A stretch of 64,000 nucleotides of DNA from Plantago major (lineage: Eukaryota > Streptophyta > Magnoliopsida > Lamiales > Plantaginaceae), in assembly GCA_026545765.1 (NCBI GenBank), contig CM048840.1:90114877-90178876 (forward strand). Direction: 5' to 3'. Below are positions 35,656 through 47,700 of this stretch, one piece after another. The notes beneath the pieces are model-generated. The model was not told the origin of the DNA. It was given only the letters and a program-made list of their open reading frames with translations, and searched no databases. The position numbers and the translations under genes are program-made. Within the stretch, counting starts at the first letter, position 1, and each line of letters starts with the position of its first letter.

Positions 35656-36841
35656 CTAGAACAATAAAAACCATCTTTGGATCAAGAGAACCGAAACCAA
35701 ATTCTTCCTAATCTCGGGAGCATAGAGCACATTGTTCAAAGTCGACGAGCCAGATGTCATCTTCAAAATCACGGTCCACGACCACTTAACATCGCAGGTA
35801 GCAGAATTCCCCATGTACAGCTTTTCACCAGTCTCAGATTCATCAAGCTGAGAAAACATATCCTTGTTGAAGCAAACATGCCTAGTAGCTCCAGTATCAA
35901 TGAACCATTCTCTAGGGTGAGAATCAACCAGATTCACCTCAGAAACCACAGCACAAAGGTTCAAATCAGCCACATCCTTAGCAACAGTTTCAACCATGTT
36001 AGCTTGATTCTTCTTTTTAGGTTTGCGACAATCAGCAGACCTGTGGCCAATCGTGCCACAATTGAAGCACTTCCCAGTAAACTTCTTTTTCTCAATTCCA
36101 CCACTTGGTTTCATTTTGAACCCATTTGAAGAAGCTTTCTTCTTGCCTTTTCCATGCTCAACCAGATTAGCTCTAGCATCCGAACGTGGAGAGTTAGGAA
36201 CATATCCGGAATCCTTGGCAGAAGCACGATTATCTTCCTCAATTCTGAGCCGAACGATCAACTCTTCAAGGTTCATCTCCTTTCGCTTGTGTTTCAGATA
36301 ATTCTTGAAATCTTTCCAAGCCGGTGGCAATTTTTCAATCACAACAGCCACCTTAAACGCTCGGCGACTTCATGCCCTCAAAGATCGATCTCATGACGGA
36401 TCACTTGCAATTCTGAACTCGACTTATCAGATTTAGAATCAACCATTGCAAAATCCAAGAATTTTCCAACAATGAATTTCTTGGCTCCAAGATCCTCGCC
36501 TTATATTTCTTATCCAAAGACTCCCAGTTCTTTGGCGGTTTTCATTTGTCCATACACGTTATACGAGCATCGAAAGCCGCTCAAAGACATAATTCTGCAA
36601 GGAAATCGCGTGATTCCACGCATCAAGGGATCGACTTCTCACGATTTTCCTCTTGACTTGGCCCATCCAAAGTCACATTCGGAGCATCATTAGAGAGATA
36701 CGTAGCGAGACCCAACGTGGTCAAGTAGAACAACATTTTCTGTTGCCAACGCTTAAAGTGCAGCCCATTGAACTTTTCAGGTTTCTCAGCATGGCTAGCA
36801 GGAATCGAGAAGGTCGGTCCAGCCATCTGAGTGTGAACCAT
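35656..36841 (-). pseudogene. Element D: gag and protease
   Basis: Minus strand. The N-terminal gag (KPEKFNGLHFKRWQQKMLF) is at 36841-36623, and the later part (LEELIVRLRIEEDNRA) precedes a zinc knuckle CFNCGTIGHRSADC near 36095-36050. The protease motif WFIDTGATRHVC is near 35920-35885. The gag is clearly related to that of element F (KPEKFLSTNFKQWKEKMLF), so D and F are the same copia lineage, different from A/B/C. Broken. Confidence 0.88.
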
Positions 36842-37018
36842 GGAACCCGATGCATCGAGTCATCGAACCGAGGCTTGGGCGAATCAGTGAAGCAGATTCA
36901 GTAGCCATTTCTATGGAAGAAAACAGAGCAAGTTAATATCTTTGAATTAACAGAGGGAAAAAAAATTCTCAAATCAACAGATAAGAGAAAAAAAAAATTA
37001 CGACATTTGCTTTAAGAT

Positions 37019-37944
37019 TGTTAGAAAGATTAATAAAAATTCAAAGATAAAGCAGACAGAATAAATCAAACTGCCTTTCGTAATTGGAATCGAGGCCTGT
37101 GCTTGCACAGATTCCTTAAAGCAACACGCCTCTCACCTATGGTGCTTGAGACGTTGAGCGTTTGCCTGTGATACAACGATTGACTTAAACTACTAGCCGC
37201 ACAAGCTAGCAATTTCCGGCGAACTGAAACGGATGCTCGGTTTATGCGAATACAGGGAAGGAGAAAGAACAGTAAGAAGAAGAAGAGAAAGGCTTTTTCA
37301 GTGTGTTCTTCCTTACTGATTCTGAGACCAATTTATAAGTGAGAAAATGGCTGTTGAATTTTGTAACTGCTCAAGAATAATGGAGTTTTATTACAAAAAT
37401 CAAATCTCTCAACTAATGACAGAATTGATTCATTTGTAACTCATGACACATAAAGTCATACAACGATCAAAACTTACGGAAGGTTTCGACTGCACAAGTA
37501 GCAAAGCGTTGGCTCACGGGCTAGCCAGCTGTGCCTATTTCGTCCAAGATTCGTGGTACGCAGGTCGCACGCACCTGCTCGCACCCAAGTCCCACTAGTT
37601 TCAAGACAAATCGGCGATTTGCACCCCCTACCACAGAGAGTCTTCCATAACCTTACCATCACACTTGAACAAGTAATATGGCTTGATAGGTTATAAACTA
37701 GTAATGACTTCCATGTGCTAGCAATGTGGGACAATCTCACTTTACCTTCCAACTTTGAGCAACTATTCCTCACTAACTCAAGGTCCGTTTTGGGCATACC
37801 ATATATCAAATCGAAGCTCTCACTTAGTAGCTTACGACTGTATATTTAGTTTTCTTAATTAACAAATAATCAAGAAATGATCTCCTAGCAAACATACCCC
37901 ACAAGGCATAGTTTACAACAAGTTTTCTTCAAAAACTTCCAACA
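37019..37944 (-). repeat. 5' LTR of element D
   Basis: 926 bp, TGTTAGAAAG to CTTCCAACA on the plus strand, followed by TGTTC (37945-37949). It aligns with 31531-32437. Most differences between the two LTRs are small insertions, deletions or clustered short changes. Confidence 0.93.
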
Positions 37945-37991
37945 TGTTCACCCATCCTATTGTTACAATTTATGTTCAAATGCCCAAACCA

Positions 37992-38007
37992 CCCCCCCCC
38001 CCCCCCC
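37992..38007. repeat. Poly-C tract at the palindrome boundary
   Basis: Sixteen C in a row. It lies exactly at the outer edge of the left palindrome arm, which begins at 38008 inside a truncated MULE-like element. Confidence 0.95.
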
Positions 38008-39375
38008 AATATTATGCTTAGGTAGAATTTTTTTGACCTGGGTCAACGTACACATCAGCTCTTTTAACTATAAATATTATTTAATTTTTTAAATTATTAA
38101 TAAATGAAAATTTAGAAATTTAAAACGTAATGGTAAAAACGTTTTCTGAATTTAATGTTTTGCTACTGTATGGATGTTGACATGGATGTTTGATTTTATG
38201 GATGTAATCTGACTTAAATGTTTATGGATGTTGGCATGGATGCTTGAACATATGGATGTTATTTGAGTTTAATTTACTGGAAATATTTGTATTCCTGTTT
38301 GTGCACCAATGTATTCATATTAGCAGGTAGTAGCGTTAGCTAGTTGTTTGTTAGTCGCATGTCTAAATTCTGTCATGCAATGTTTATATTTTTGGGGGAT
38401 TATTGTAATAGGATTTGATGTGGTATATAAATGGTTAAGTCCCTAAACTTAGGTTAGGCAAAGAGAATGCACTTAGAGTCTCGGAATAGAACCTGGACCT
38501 GCGAGATAAGGTAGGGTTAGACCCTTTTTAGCCGAATTGCTTAGGACAAACCGGTCGTATGATTCAACACACCTAGTCGGACAAAATGGAGTCGAGTAGG
38601 TTAGAGAGAAGTATATTTGTGGTAGGTCACTTACTTAAATGGGAGTAAATGCCCTTGTCCGGCGGTTGGTTGGAGGTTGGTCGAATCAATCACCTTGTGA
38701 CACGTATAGTCGTTGTAAGGTGGCGCATTTAGATAACGCAGTGGCCTGAGACCCTTAGGAGGTCGGCTCCCAGTCGGGTCGGCGATTTCTATCTTTCTGT
38801 CCCCTAGTGAGTAGTTCTCATAGTTAGTGTTGACGCACATGGTTGGACTTGTTTGGGTAGGGTCGGTCCGACAAGACGACTTTGATAGTGAGTAGAGAAC
38901 ACACGATTCTTATCAAGTCAAGGAGGTCGGCTTCTATGAGCAAGCGACTCCTCGGCTTTGGTCAAGAGAGTGTGACAGATTATCTCCAAGTCTTCCTAAG
39001 TTGCGGATTAGTGAGAGGGGACTCATTATTATATATCAGGATTGACGGGGATAAGGTTGATTTGTCTCACAAAACGTTTATTTGTAAACAATTTCAGTAT
39101 TCACACTTTTTAAAATTTTGAAATTTTCGTATTTTTTTTGTAATAATCTGAAATAATTTTAAAAAATTTTAAATAATATTTCAAGTCAAAAGAGATGATG
39201 GGTACGTTGACACAAGCCAAGAAATTTCCACCTAAGCATAATCCTGTAAAATTTGACTGTCCATGTCAACATTTTCAAACTTTAGACTACATTCAAAATA
39301 CAGCACAAATCGTATGTGATTGTGTCAGCCCTATCAATAAATTGAACTAATTATGCTATTGGGTATTCTCTCTAT
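38008..39375 (-). mobile_element. Truncated left copy of the long-TIR MULE-like element
   Basis: Left-arm copy of the element complete at 48420-49929. It ends with attctctctat at 39375 followed by taatatttc (39376-39384, the mirrored target copy). Its outer end is missing at the poly-C tract. Inside are word repeats such as tatggatgttggcatggatg (38170-38270) and two short frames (38840-38631 minus, 38882-39121 plus), also present in the right copy but matching no family I know. Confidence 0.65.
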
Positions 39376-39384
39376 TAATATTTC

Positions 39385-41870
39385 GATCTGTTGATAATTT
39401 CAAATAAATAACTTAAAATTGGGTGAATCAAGGTAGCACCTTAGAAAACTAAACGGATGGGATGCACGAGTATTATATAGATTGGGATGTTATATGTTAT
39501 CTTTGATTTGTTAATAAAATGAAGGAGAATAAATAAGTCTATGAAGGAAATTATGGCATCACACAGCACTCGGACGTTTGCACATGTGGCAGGCAGAACT
39601 TAATCATCAGTTATCGTCAATATTTTATTGTTATTTTGTTGGAATTATATCATCTTTTAATTAAGTAAGCCTTTTATTAGACGTGGACAAAGGAGTATGT
39701 ATCATGAATCTGCTAATTGGGATCAGACTATATGTACTCGGAGTCCCTATTAGCGTTTCAAAAGGTCGCTAAAGTGAGTGCCGCTACAATAGCGACGGAA
39801 ATATGGTCAGGTGATAAAATAGCTACGGATATATGGTCCGACGTTAAAATATTTACAGAAATATGGTCTGACGCAACCATTAAAAATTTAGCAATGTATT
39901 ATCGTCCTACAATAATTAGGGACATATTTCAATCATTCGTTGGAGTTTGGATTCTTGCATGTGTGTAAAAAGCTAGGATTATTAGAAAACTACCCATGGA
40001 GTGATTTTCAAATGATTTAAACTATCTAAAATACTTAAAAGTTATTCCAATTGCAACTTTTAATGACTACTAACTAGTAGCCCATAAGTTTTGGCTACTA
40101 ATTGATAGTCCTACAAAAAGTCCATGTCTAACATATTTTGATGAGGCATCAAATGCATTATCCACTCATAATAAAGTTTTATGTAATGTGAGGTATTTTT
40201 TGGACAAATTTTACAATACAACTGTTGTACCACTTCACCGGATATGATGTAGTGAAGCACTCGAATATGAGAAAGACACGTGGCAAACAAATTAACCCGT
40301 GACGATTTTAGTGGCTTCTGATTCTCTTGTGTTTATTATTCTACCCTTATCTTTCTTCTTTAATTTACAATTTTTATAATTTAAATAATATTGAGAAAAT
40401 TGATGATGATAAAAGAACTTTCTGTCATCAAGAATTAAACCCAACTTACAATCTCTACTTCTATTAGTTTTTTTTTTTTTTTTGTTGGAAACATAATGAA
40501 CACAAGATAAATTGTAAATATAGAATTTCCATTTTCTATATAGTTTTTGTCATAATCGATATTAGTGCGGATAACATTTTTCAAACAACATGAGAAATCT
40601 TTATTAAGTCCTAATGGTTGAAACTTTTATAGGGACTTCGACTCTCTTTACCAGTAGCTTTTAAGCTAGCTTTCCAGTTCCATGAGTTTTTTTTGACCAT
40701 TGACTAATAAAAAGCTCGTTACGTGAACGCGCAGCTTGTTTATCTAGCTAGCTGGAAAAAGAAGCTAGTCAATGTAGCTTTTTTTTTAAAGAAGGAGCTT
40801 CTTATCTTTTTCAATTTCGAAAATATCCCTAACCTATATTAACCTAAATTAGAAGGAGCCTTTTAAAGAAGGAGCTTCCTGTTTCCACTCAATTTCGTGC
40901 TGCTAATAGATTCACATTGCGTACTAACAAGTTGAAGATGGCTTCCATTTCCTTCCAAAACCTGCAAAAACTTATATCCACGTGATGCTCATAGATCAAG
41001 GAATTTGATTTGATGATTCTCTTAATTTGAAAAGGAAATTTTGGAGATTAATTTTGATTCGGAAGTGTGACATTCTTGAAGATAAATAAGAAGAAGAGAG
41101 ATGAGTTTCGAGAGTATAAAGAGGGAGATAAAGTCAGAAGAATTTTAAGATTTCCTTTTATATATATCTTAGTTGATTGTCAGAGTAAGAAGACGGAATG
41201 TAAGAAAATTAGTAAGGCTGCGTTTGGTTTGGAAATAAGTCATTGTGACTTAAAAGATGATCAACCAAAACATAACTTTTTAGACCTATATGTAATTGTT
41301 CCACTAATGGGGATTCAGATGAGCGAGGAGCCACTAATAGGGTAACCTTATGTAATTTTCCCTTAGAATAAAGAAAATAAGAAAACATCTTTTTGTAAAC
41401 CGGAACGTCATTAGAATTCTCAACTTATATTTTATATTTTTGGATCTTTTGTTATACATTTTGTGTCATGCCAAGAAAAATAAGAGTAATGCAATTTTAT
41501 GTCATTTTACAAAATACCAGCTACCTTTTCAGCTAATTTGTTAAACAACTACATTTAAAACCAAAATTGACAGCTACTAACCAAATTAGTTTCCAAATTA
41601 TCTAACTGCAGTCTAACTAACTATACAAATACCAACTTTGTAGCTAATTTTGCTAGACATAGACTTCTAACATTTTTTATTTAAAAAAGACTCGGATAGA
41701 ATCCCTTGCTAATTTACTAATTACAATGGTATGACACAATAGCAGCACATGTATTGATCGATCAAAACATTTCAATGTCATGCATTAACGAAGAGTCATT
41801 CTGCCAAAAAAAGCCAAAATTCAGTACGATGTGACATGCACAATTGTCGGGTCATGTCAATTTTAATCTT
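39385..41870. other. Left palindrome arm, unidentified sequence
   Basis: AT-rich DNA mirrored at about 45910-48410. It has an 83-codon frame (39717-39968) with three near-repeats of an EIWSGDKIATDIWSD-type block, and a 92-codon frame (41067-41345). Both are preserved in the mirror arm but match no family I recognise. A repetitive block around gctttttttaaagaaggagcttc (40777-40880) and T runs (40470, 40688) suggest further small elements. Confidence 0.5.
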
Positions 41871-42889
41871 CAAGCACCTTCTAGCCTATCAATGATCAAA
41901 ACCAAGATGGAGATATCAGTCTCGTTTGTTTCTAATTATTTCATTCTTTTTGTTTGATACAAAAGGCTAAGTTGGTTTTCAGCGATTTGCCAAAAGGGGG
42001 AGTTACTAATCACTACATATTGACCCCGTTTTTTTCACCGAGCTAACCTTAGATTTCGACGTTACCAACTACTATAGATTTTTGCAATTTGACTTTAATA
42101 CCTTGCCGATTTTCACAAACTACATCTTTATGCATGTCACGTGATAAGCTAGATATTAGCCAGCTCATGCTACTATGCTCTTCTGATTTCATTGTTTCCT
42201 GGAGTAGGTGCGTACTTGCAATTTGGCCTGCAATTTACCACCAAATTTCCCCCAAAAAAAAAATCCAGAAATATCCTGGAACGTCAATTTGTTTACTTGG
42301 GTCTGCTTCGCAACTCCTTGGATTTCTACGATTATTTAGGGATTCATTTGTGTAGATAAGCTTTCATTTTTTTGCAAGTTTGCTGATTAAAGCTTTATGG
42401 CCCTTTGGAGTTGATTGACCTCAGCATTTTATCCTCGAATTGAGTAATCTAGTCTTCAGATTATGTAAATGGGGCTTTCTGTTAACCATCTTTGTTGTCG
42501 TTTTATCTTGTCTTTACTTCTAGCTTGTCTTTACTTCTTTAGGATGTAAAAAATTGTTGCGAAACTATCATTTGTTAGTGCTTCGATTAGCTGTGGAAGC
42601 TTTAGGAATCCACAAATGGAGATTGAAAATATTCAACTGTTGAAAGATAATCATATGCCACATCCTTCATGTTTAAGGATGACTGGATGAGCAATCTATG
42701 GGTTGTCATTACACATATGCTGCAATTTGATCCACTTCATAGCTTAAATGCAAATATACGATACACTTGCTTACTGAGTAGAAGTTTTAGAAGTTTCTCG
42801 CTTTTGATTCTCTTATGAAGATTTTGGACTGCTACATCGCTTGTAAAGCTGATGCAATATATAAATTCGATGCTAAAAATCTAACCCAG
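41871..42889 (+). other. Left palindrome arm, transcribed-gene-like segment
   Basis: Mixed-composition DNA with features of a gene's non-coding parts, such as a cacgtg word (42138) and pyrimidine-rich tracts. It leads up to an exon-like block at 42890. No long coding frame is seen; an 88-codon frame (42089-42355) is half preserved in the other arm. The segment 41880-41950 also occurs as a fragment at 58588-58658. Confidence 0.4.
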
Positions 42890-42967
42890 TTATGCAGATC
42901 TTCAATAGGTTCATGCATGCGGAGTATGGAGGTCCAGGTCCAGGATTGGACAACTTATACGTCAACG
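42890..42967 (+). pseudogene. Exon-like segment of a captured gene (left arm)
   Basis: A 78-bp block preceded by a good splice acceptor (tctaacccag) and followed by a strong donor (gtgagt). One frame reads MQIFNRFMHAEYGGPG... without a stop. The mirror copy (44735-44658) has the same acceptor and donor. This looks like an internal exon of a host gene caught up in the repeat. The parent gene is not recognised. Confidence 0.5.
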
Positions 42968-42983
42968 GTGAGTACAGAGGGCG

Positions 42984-43825
42984 CGGGCTAACATAAAAAC
43001 TAATTAATAATGAATTAACATAGTTTTTATTATTATTTTTTTTTTTTAGAAACAAACTAGTAAGATTCATATCACCAAAAACCGTATAAGAATTCAGAAA
43101 AACTAACGAGCAATAGTATTTGATTTTTAAATTTTGTTAAAAAAGTGTATGGGTTTGTTGATTTTTATGTTGCGAAAACAGTTTTGGGGCTTGCAATGCC
43201 CAAGCCCGACAAACAATGTCCGGTTACCATACCCGTGCCCGACAAACAATGTCCGGTTACCATACCTGTGCCCGACAAACAATGTCCGGTTACCAGGCCC
43301 GACAAACAATACCGGCTACTATGCCAGTGCCCAAAACAATGCCCCACCCACTAAAAGTTTGAGTATGTTCCGAAAACAGTTTTGGGGCTTGCAATGCCCG
43401 AGTCCGACAAACAATGTCCGATTACCATGCCCGTGCCCAACGACATGCCCAACTATGTTGATTTTTGAATTATGTTGATTTTTTAATATTAATTTAAATA
43501 CAAATTAATTCCAAATCATATCTAAAAATGAATAAGTAATATTTTATAATATAATTTTGTTCATATTTAATTATTAATGTTTAAGAGTAATTCGAGTTTA
43601 AACATAAAAAAACTAACCGAAAAAAGTGAACATTAAATGTTATGAGACGGTATATGCTATGAACATTAAATAACTAACCGAAAAGAAATCGGGACATATA
43701 TAAAATTACAAAGTCGATGTTTTCTTTTTCTAAGTGCCCTGGCCTCCTTTGCCTCCTGCCTGTCGACAGCACTTTGAGAATTGATGCCATCTACATCACT
43801 CAAACTTGCAGCAACATAATCAAAC
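42984..43825 (+). repeat. Palindrome loop: ~842-bp direct repeat, copy 1
   Basis: Starts cgggctaacataaaaac and ends gcaacataatcaaac. It repeats directly as copy 2 from 43826. It contains a T run (43033), the 33-bp minisatellite (43203-43312), an AT-rich part and, at its end, the GC-richer block that is coding-like on the minus strand (43730-43825). Confidence 0.92.
43203..43312. repeat. ~33-bp minisatellite in loop copy 1
   Basis: Units of gcccgacaaacaatgtccggttaccatacccgt, about three full copies plus partial ones. A further related block (cccgacaaacaatgtccgattaccatgcccgtg) occurs at about 43402. Loop copy 2 has fewer full units (44054-44130). Confidence 0.85.
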
Positions 43826-44623
43826 CGGGCTAACATAAAAACTAATTAATAATGAATTAACATAGTTTTTATTATTATTATTTTTTTTAGAAACAAACTA
43901 GTAAGATTCATATCACCAAATCACCAAAAACCGTATAAGAATCCAGAAAAACTAACGAGCAATAGTATTTGATTTTTAAATTTTGTTAAAAAAGTGTATG
44001 GGTTTGTTGATTTTTATGTTGCGAAAACAGTTTTGGGGCTTGCAATGCCCAAGCCCGACAAACAATGTCCGGTTACCATACCCGTGCCCGACAAACAATG
44101 TCCGGTTACCATGCCCGACAAACAATACCGGCTACTATGCCAGTGCCCGAAACAATGCCCCACCCACTAAAAGTTTGAGTATGTTCCGAAAACAGTTTTG
44201 GGGCTTGCAATGCCCGAGCCCGACAAACAATGTCCGATTACCATGCCCATGCCCGACGACATGCCCAACTATGTTGATTTTTTAATATTAATTTAAATAC
44301 AAATTAATTCCAAATCATATCTAAAAATGAATAAGTAATATTTTATAATATAATTTTGTTCATATTTAATTATTAATGTTTAAGAGTAATTCGAGTTTAA
44401 ACATAAAAAAACTAACCGAAAAAAGTGAACATTAAATGTTATGAGACGGTATATGCTATGAACATTAAATAACTAACCGAAAAGAAATCGGGACATATAT
44501 GAAATTACAAAGTCAATGTTTTCTTTTTCTAAGTGCCCTGGCCTCCTTTGCCTCCTGCCTGTCGACACACTTTGAGAATTGATGCCATCTACATCACTCA
44601 AACTTGCAGCAACATGATCAAAC
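43826..44623 (+). repeat. Palindrome loop: direct repeat, copy 2 (~798 bp)
   Basis: Second copy of the loop unit, same start (cgggctaacataaaaac) and same end (gcaacatgatcaaac). It is shorter mainly because it has fewer minisatellite units. It meets the right arm at 44632. Confidence 0.92.
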
Positions 44624-44733
44624 CCCCTATCTGTTAGCCCGCGCCCTGTGTACTCACCGTTGACGTATAAGTTGTCCAATCCTGGACCTGGACCTCCATA
44701 CTCCGCATGCATGAACCTATTGAAGATCTGCAT
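44473..44733 (-). CDS. 86-codon frame spanning the loop/right-arm junction (captured gene fragment?)
   Basis: The minus-strand frame begins in the exon-like block of the right arm (MQIFNRFMHAEYGGPG), crosses the gtgagt donor and runs into the loop repeat (DHVAASLSDVDG, TGRRQRRPGHLEKENIDF). The donor-like site means the reading-through frame may not be the real message. The last part is hydrophilic and more protein-like than its surroundings, and it also occurs in loop copy 1 (about 43825-43730). Family unknown; probably a fragment rather than a working gene. Confidence 0.25.
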   Translation of the reverse strand: MQIFNRFMHAEYGGPGPGLDNLYVNGEYTGRGLTDRGFDHVAASLSDVDGINSQSVSTGRRQRRPGHLEKENIDFVISYMSRFLFG

Positions 44734-44735
44734 AA
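44658..44735 (-). pseudogene. Exon-like segment of a captured gene (right arm)
   Basis: Mirror of 42890-42967: a 78-bp block with a cccag acceptor before it and a gtgagt donor after it on the minus strand. Both splice signals are kept in both arms. Confidence 0.5.
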
Positions 44736-47700
44736 CTGGGTTAGATTTTTAGCATCGAATTTATATATTGCATCAGCTTTACAAGCGATGTAGCAGTCCA
44801 AAATCTTCATAAGAGAATCAAAAGCGAGAAACTTCTAAAACTTCTACTCAGTAAGCAAGTGTATCGTATATTTGCATTTAAGCTATGAAGTGGATCAAAT
44901 TGCAGCATATGTGTAATGACAACCCATAGATTGCTCATCCAGTCATCCTTAAACATGAAGGATGTGGCATATGATTATCTTTCAACAGTTGAATATTTTC
45001 AATCTCCATTTGTGGATTCCTAAAGCTTCCACAGCTAATCGAAGCACTAACAAATGATAGTTTCGCAACAATTTTTTACATCCTAAAGAAGTAAAGACAA
45101 GCTAGAAGTAAAGACAAGCTAAAACGACAACAAAGATGGTTAACAGAAAGCCCCATTTACATAATCTGAAGACTAGATTACTCAATTCGAGGATAAAATG
45201 CTGAGGTCAATCAACTCCAAAGGGCCATAAAGCTTTAATCAGCAAACTTGCAAAAAAATGAAAGCTTATCTACACAAATGAATCCCTAAATAATCGTAGA
45301 AATCCAAGGAGTTGCGAAGCAGACCCAAGTAAACAAATTGACGTTCCAGGATATTTCTGGATTTTTTTTTGGGGGAAATCTGATTATTTGCAGGCCAAAT
45401 TGCAAGTACGCACCTACTCCAGGAAACAATGAAATCAGAAGAGCAGAGTAGTAGCGTGAGCTGGCTAATATCTAGCTTATCACGTGACATGCATAAAGAT
45501 GTAGTTTGTGAAAATCGGCAAGGGTATTAAAGTCAAATTGCAAAAATCTATAGTAGTTGGTAACGTCGAAATCTAAGGTTAGCTCGGTGAAAAAAACGGG
45601 GTCAATATGTATTGATTAGGATGCCTCAGCTGCATACATCACTGCACTTCCACTTGACACCTATCGTAATGATAAACCGTTCAGAAAAGACAAAAAAATT
45701 TCAGGATAATAAACATTCTTCAACAGGCACGCGGTCAGAGTCATTTTTCTCCTCCCACTGCTTCCCCCTTTTGGCAAATCGCTGAAAACCAACTTGGCCT
45801 TTTGTATCAAACAAAAAGAATGAAATAATTAGAAACAAACGAGACTGATATCTCCATCTTGGTTTTGATCATTGATAGGCTAGAAGGTACTTGAAGATTA
45901 AAATTGACATGACCCGACAATTGTGCATGTCACATCGTACTGAATTTTGGCTTTTTTTGGCAGAATGACTCTTCGCTAATGCATGACATTGAAATGTTTT
46001 GATCGATCAATACATGTGCTGCTATTGTGTCATGCTCCCATTGGGTTTCTCTACCACACGAGGTTGTAACTTAAATTTTTTTGTTATACCATTGTAATTA
46101 GTAAATTACCAAGGGATTCTATCTGAGTATTTTTTAAATAAAAAATGTTAGAAGGCTATGTCTAGCAAAATTAAATTTGAAAAGTTAGTGATAAATTTGG
46201 ATACCAATGGTAGAATTTAGATAAATTTGGAAAACTAGTTGGTTAGAATCGTCAAATTAAATTTGGTTTTAAATGTAGGTGTTTAGCAAATTAGCTGAAA
46301 AGGTAGCTGGTATTTTGTAAAATGACATAAAATGGCATTACTCTTATTTTTCTTGACATGACATAAAATGTATAACAAAGGATCCAAAAATATAAAATAT
46401 AAGTTGAGAATTCTAATGACGTTCCGGTTTACAAAAAAGATGGTTTCTTATTTTCTTTATTCTAAGGGAAAATTACATAGGGCTGCCCTATTAGTGGCTC
46501 CTCGCTCATCTGAATCTCCATTAGTGGAACAATTACATATAGGTCCAAAAAGTTATGTTTTGGTTGATCAGCTTTTAAGTCACAATGACTTATTTCCAAA
46601 TCAAACGCAGCCTTACTAATTTTTTTACATTCCGTCTTCTTCCTCAGACACTCAACTAAGATATATATAAAAGGAAATCTTAAAATTCTTCTGACTTTAT
46701 CTCCCCTCTTTATACTCTCGAAACTCATCTCTTCTTCTTCTTATTTATCTTCAAGAATGTCACACTTCCGAATCAAAATTAATCTCCAAAATTTCCTTTT
46801 CAAATTAAGAGAATCATCAAATCAAATTCCTTGATCTATGAGCATCACGTGGATATAAGTTTTTTCAGGTTTTGGAAGGAAATGGAAGCCATCTTCAACC
46901 TGTTAGTACGCAATGTGAATCTATTAGCAGCACGAAATTGAGTGGAAACAGGAAGCTCCTTCTTTAAAAAGCTCCTTCTACTTTAGGTTAATATAGGTTA
47001 GGTATATTTTTGGAATGAAAAAGATAAGAAGCTCATTCTTTAAAAAAAAACTATCGATTAGCTTTTTCCAACTTAAATTGGAAGTTGACGTAATGAAACT
47101 TTTTATAAGTCAATAATCGGAAAAAACTCATGGAATGAAAAGTAGCCAGAAAGCAGAGAAGTCCTATAAAAGTTTCAACCATTAGGACTTAATAAAGATT
47201 TCTCATGTTGTTTGAAAAATGTTATCCGCACTAATATCGATTATGACAAAAACTATATAGAAAATGGAAATTCTATATTTACAATTTATCTTGTGTTCAT
47301 TATGTTTCCAACAAAAAAAAAAAAAAACAAACTAATAGAAGTAGAGATTGTAAGTTGGGTTTAATTCTTGATGACGAAAGTTCTTTTATCATCATCAATT
47401 TTCTTAATATTATTTAAATTATAAAAATTGTAAATTAAAGAAGAAAGATAAGGGTAGAATAATAAACACAAGAGAATCAGAAGCCACTAAAATCTTCACG
47501 GGTTAATTTGTTTGCCACGTGTCTTTCTCATATTCGAGTGCTTCACTACATCATATCCGGTGAAGCGGTACAACAGTTGTATTGTAAAATTTGTCCAAAA
47601 AATACCTCACATTACATAAAACTTTATTATGAGTGGATAATGCATTTGATGCCTCATCAAAATATGTTAGACATGGACTTTAGTAGGACTATCAATTAGT

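Larger units (their letters stand above)
31531..37944 (-). mobile_element. Element D: Ty1/copia retrotransposon (6.4 kb)
   Basis: Two LTRs of about 0.9 kb (31531-32437 and 37019-37944) bound an internal region whose genes run on the minus strand in copia order: gag (36841 to about 36000), protease, integrase, reverse transcriptase and RNase H (to 32942). Perfect TGTTC duplications flank it. The LTRs are similar but not identical, so the insertion is not brand new. It looks nearly whole but is broken at several places. The sequence after the 5' LTR (minus strand, 37018 leftward: atcttaaagc) is not the usual methionine-tRNA primer site, so the priming tRNA is unclear. Confidence 0.93.

Noticed and set aside
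41067-41345. 92-codon frame in the left palindrome arm as a gene
   Set aside because: It has a mirror copy in the right arm, but no domain or splice evidence. Kept only as part of the arm description.
43203-43312. Short regularly spaced repeats that could suggest a CRISPR array
   Set aside because: Units are directly adjacent without unique spacers, and the genome is clearly that of a plant.
43134-43478. Frames of 60-114 codons across the loop minisatellite (both strands)
   Set aside because: Every frame is open because the 33-bp unit length is a multiple of three and lacks stops. All six readings look similar, so this is not evidence of coding.
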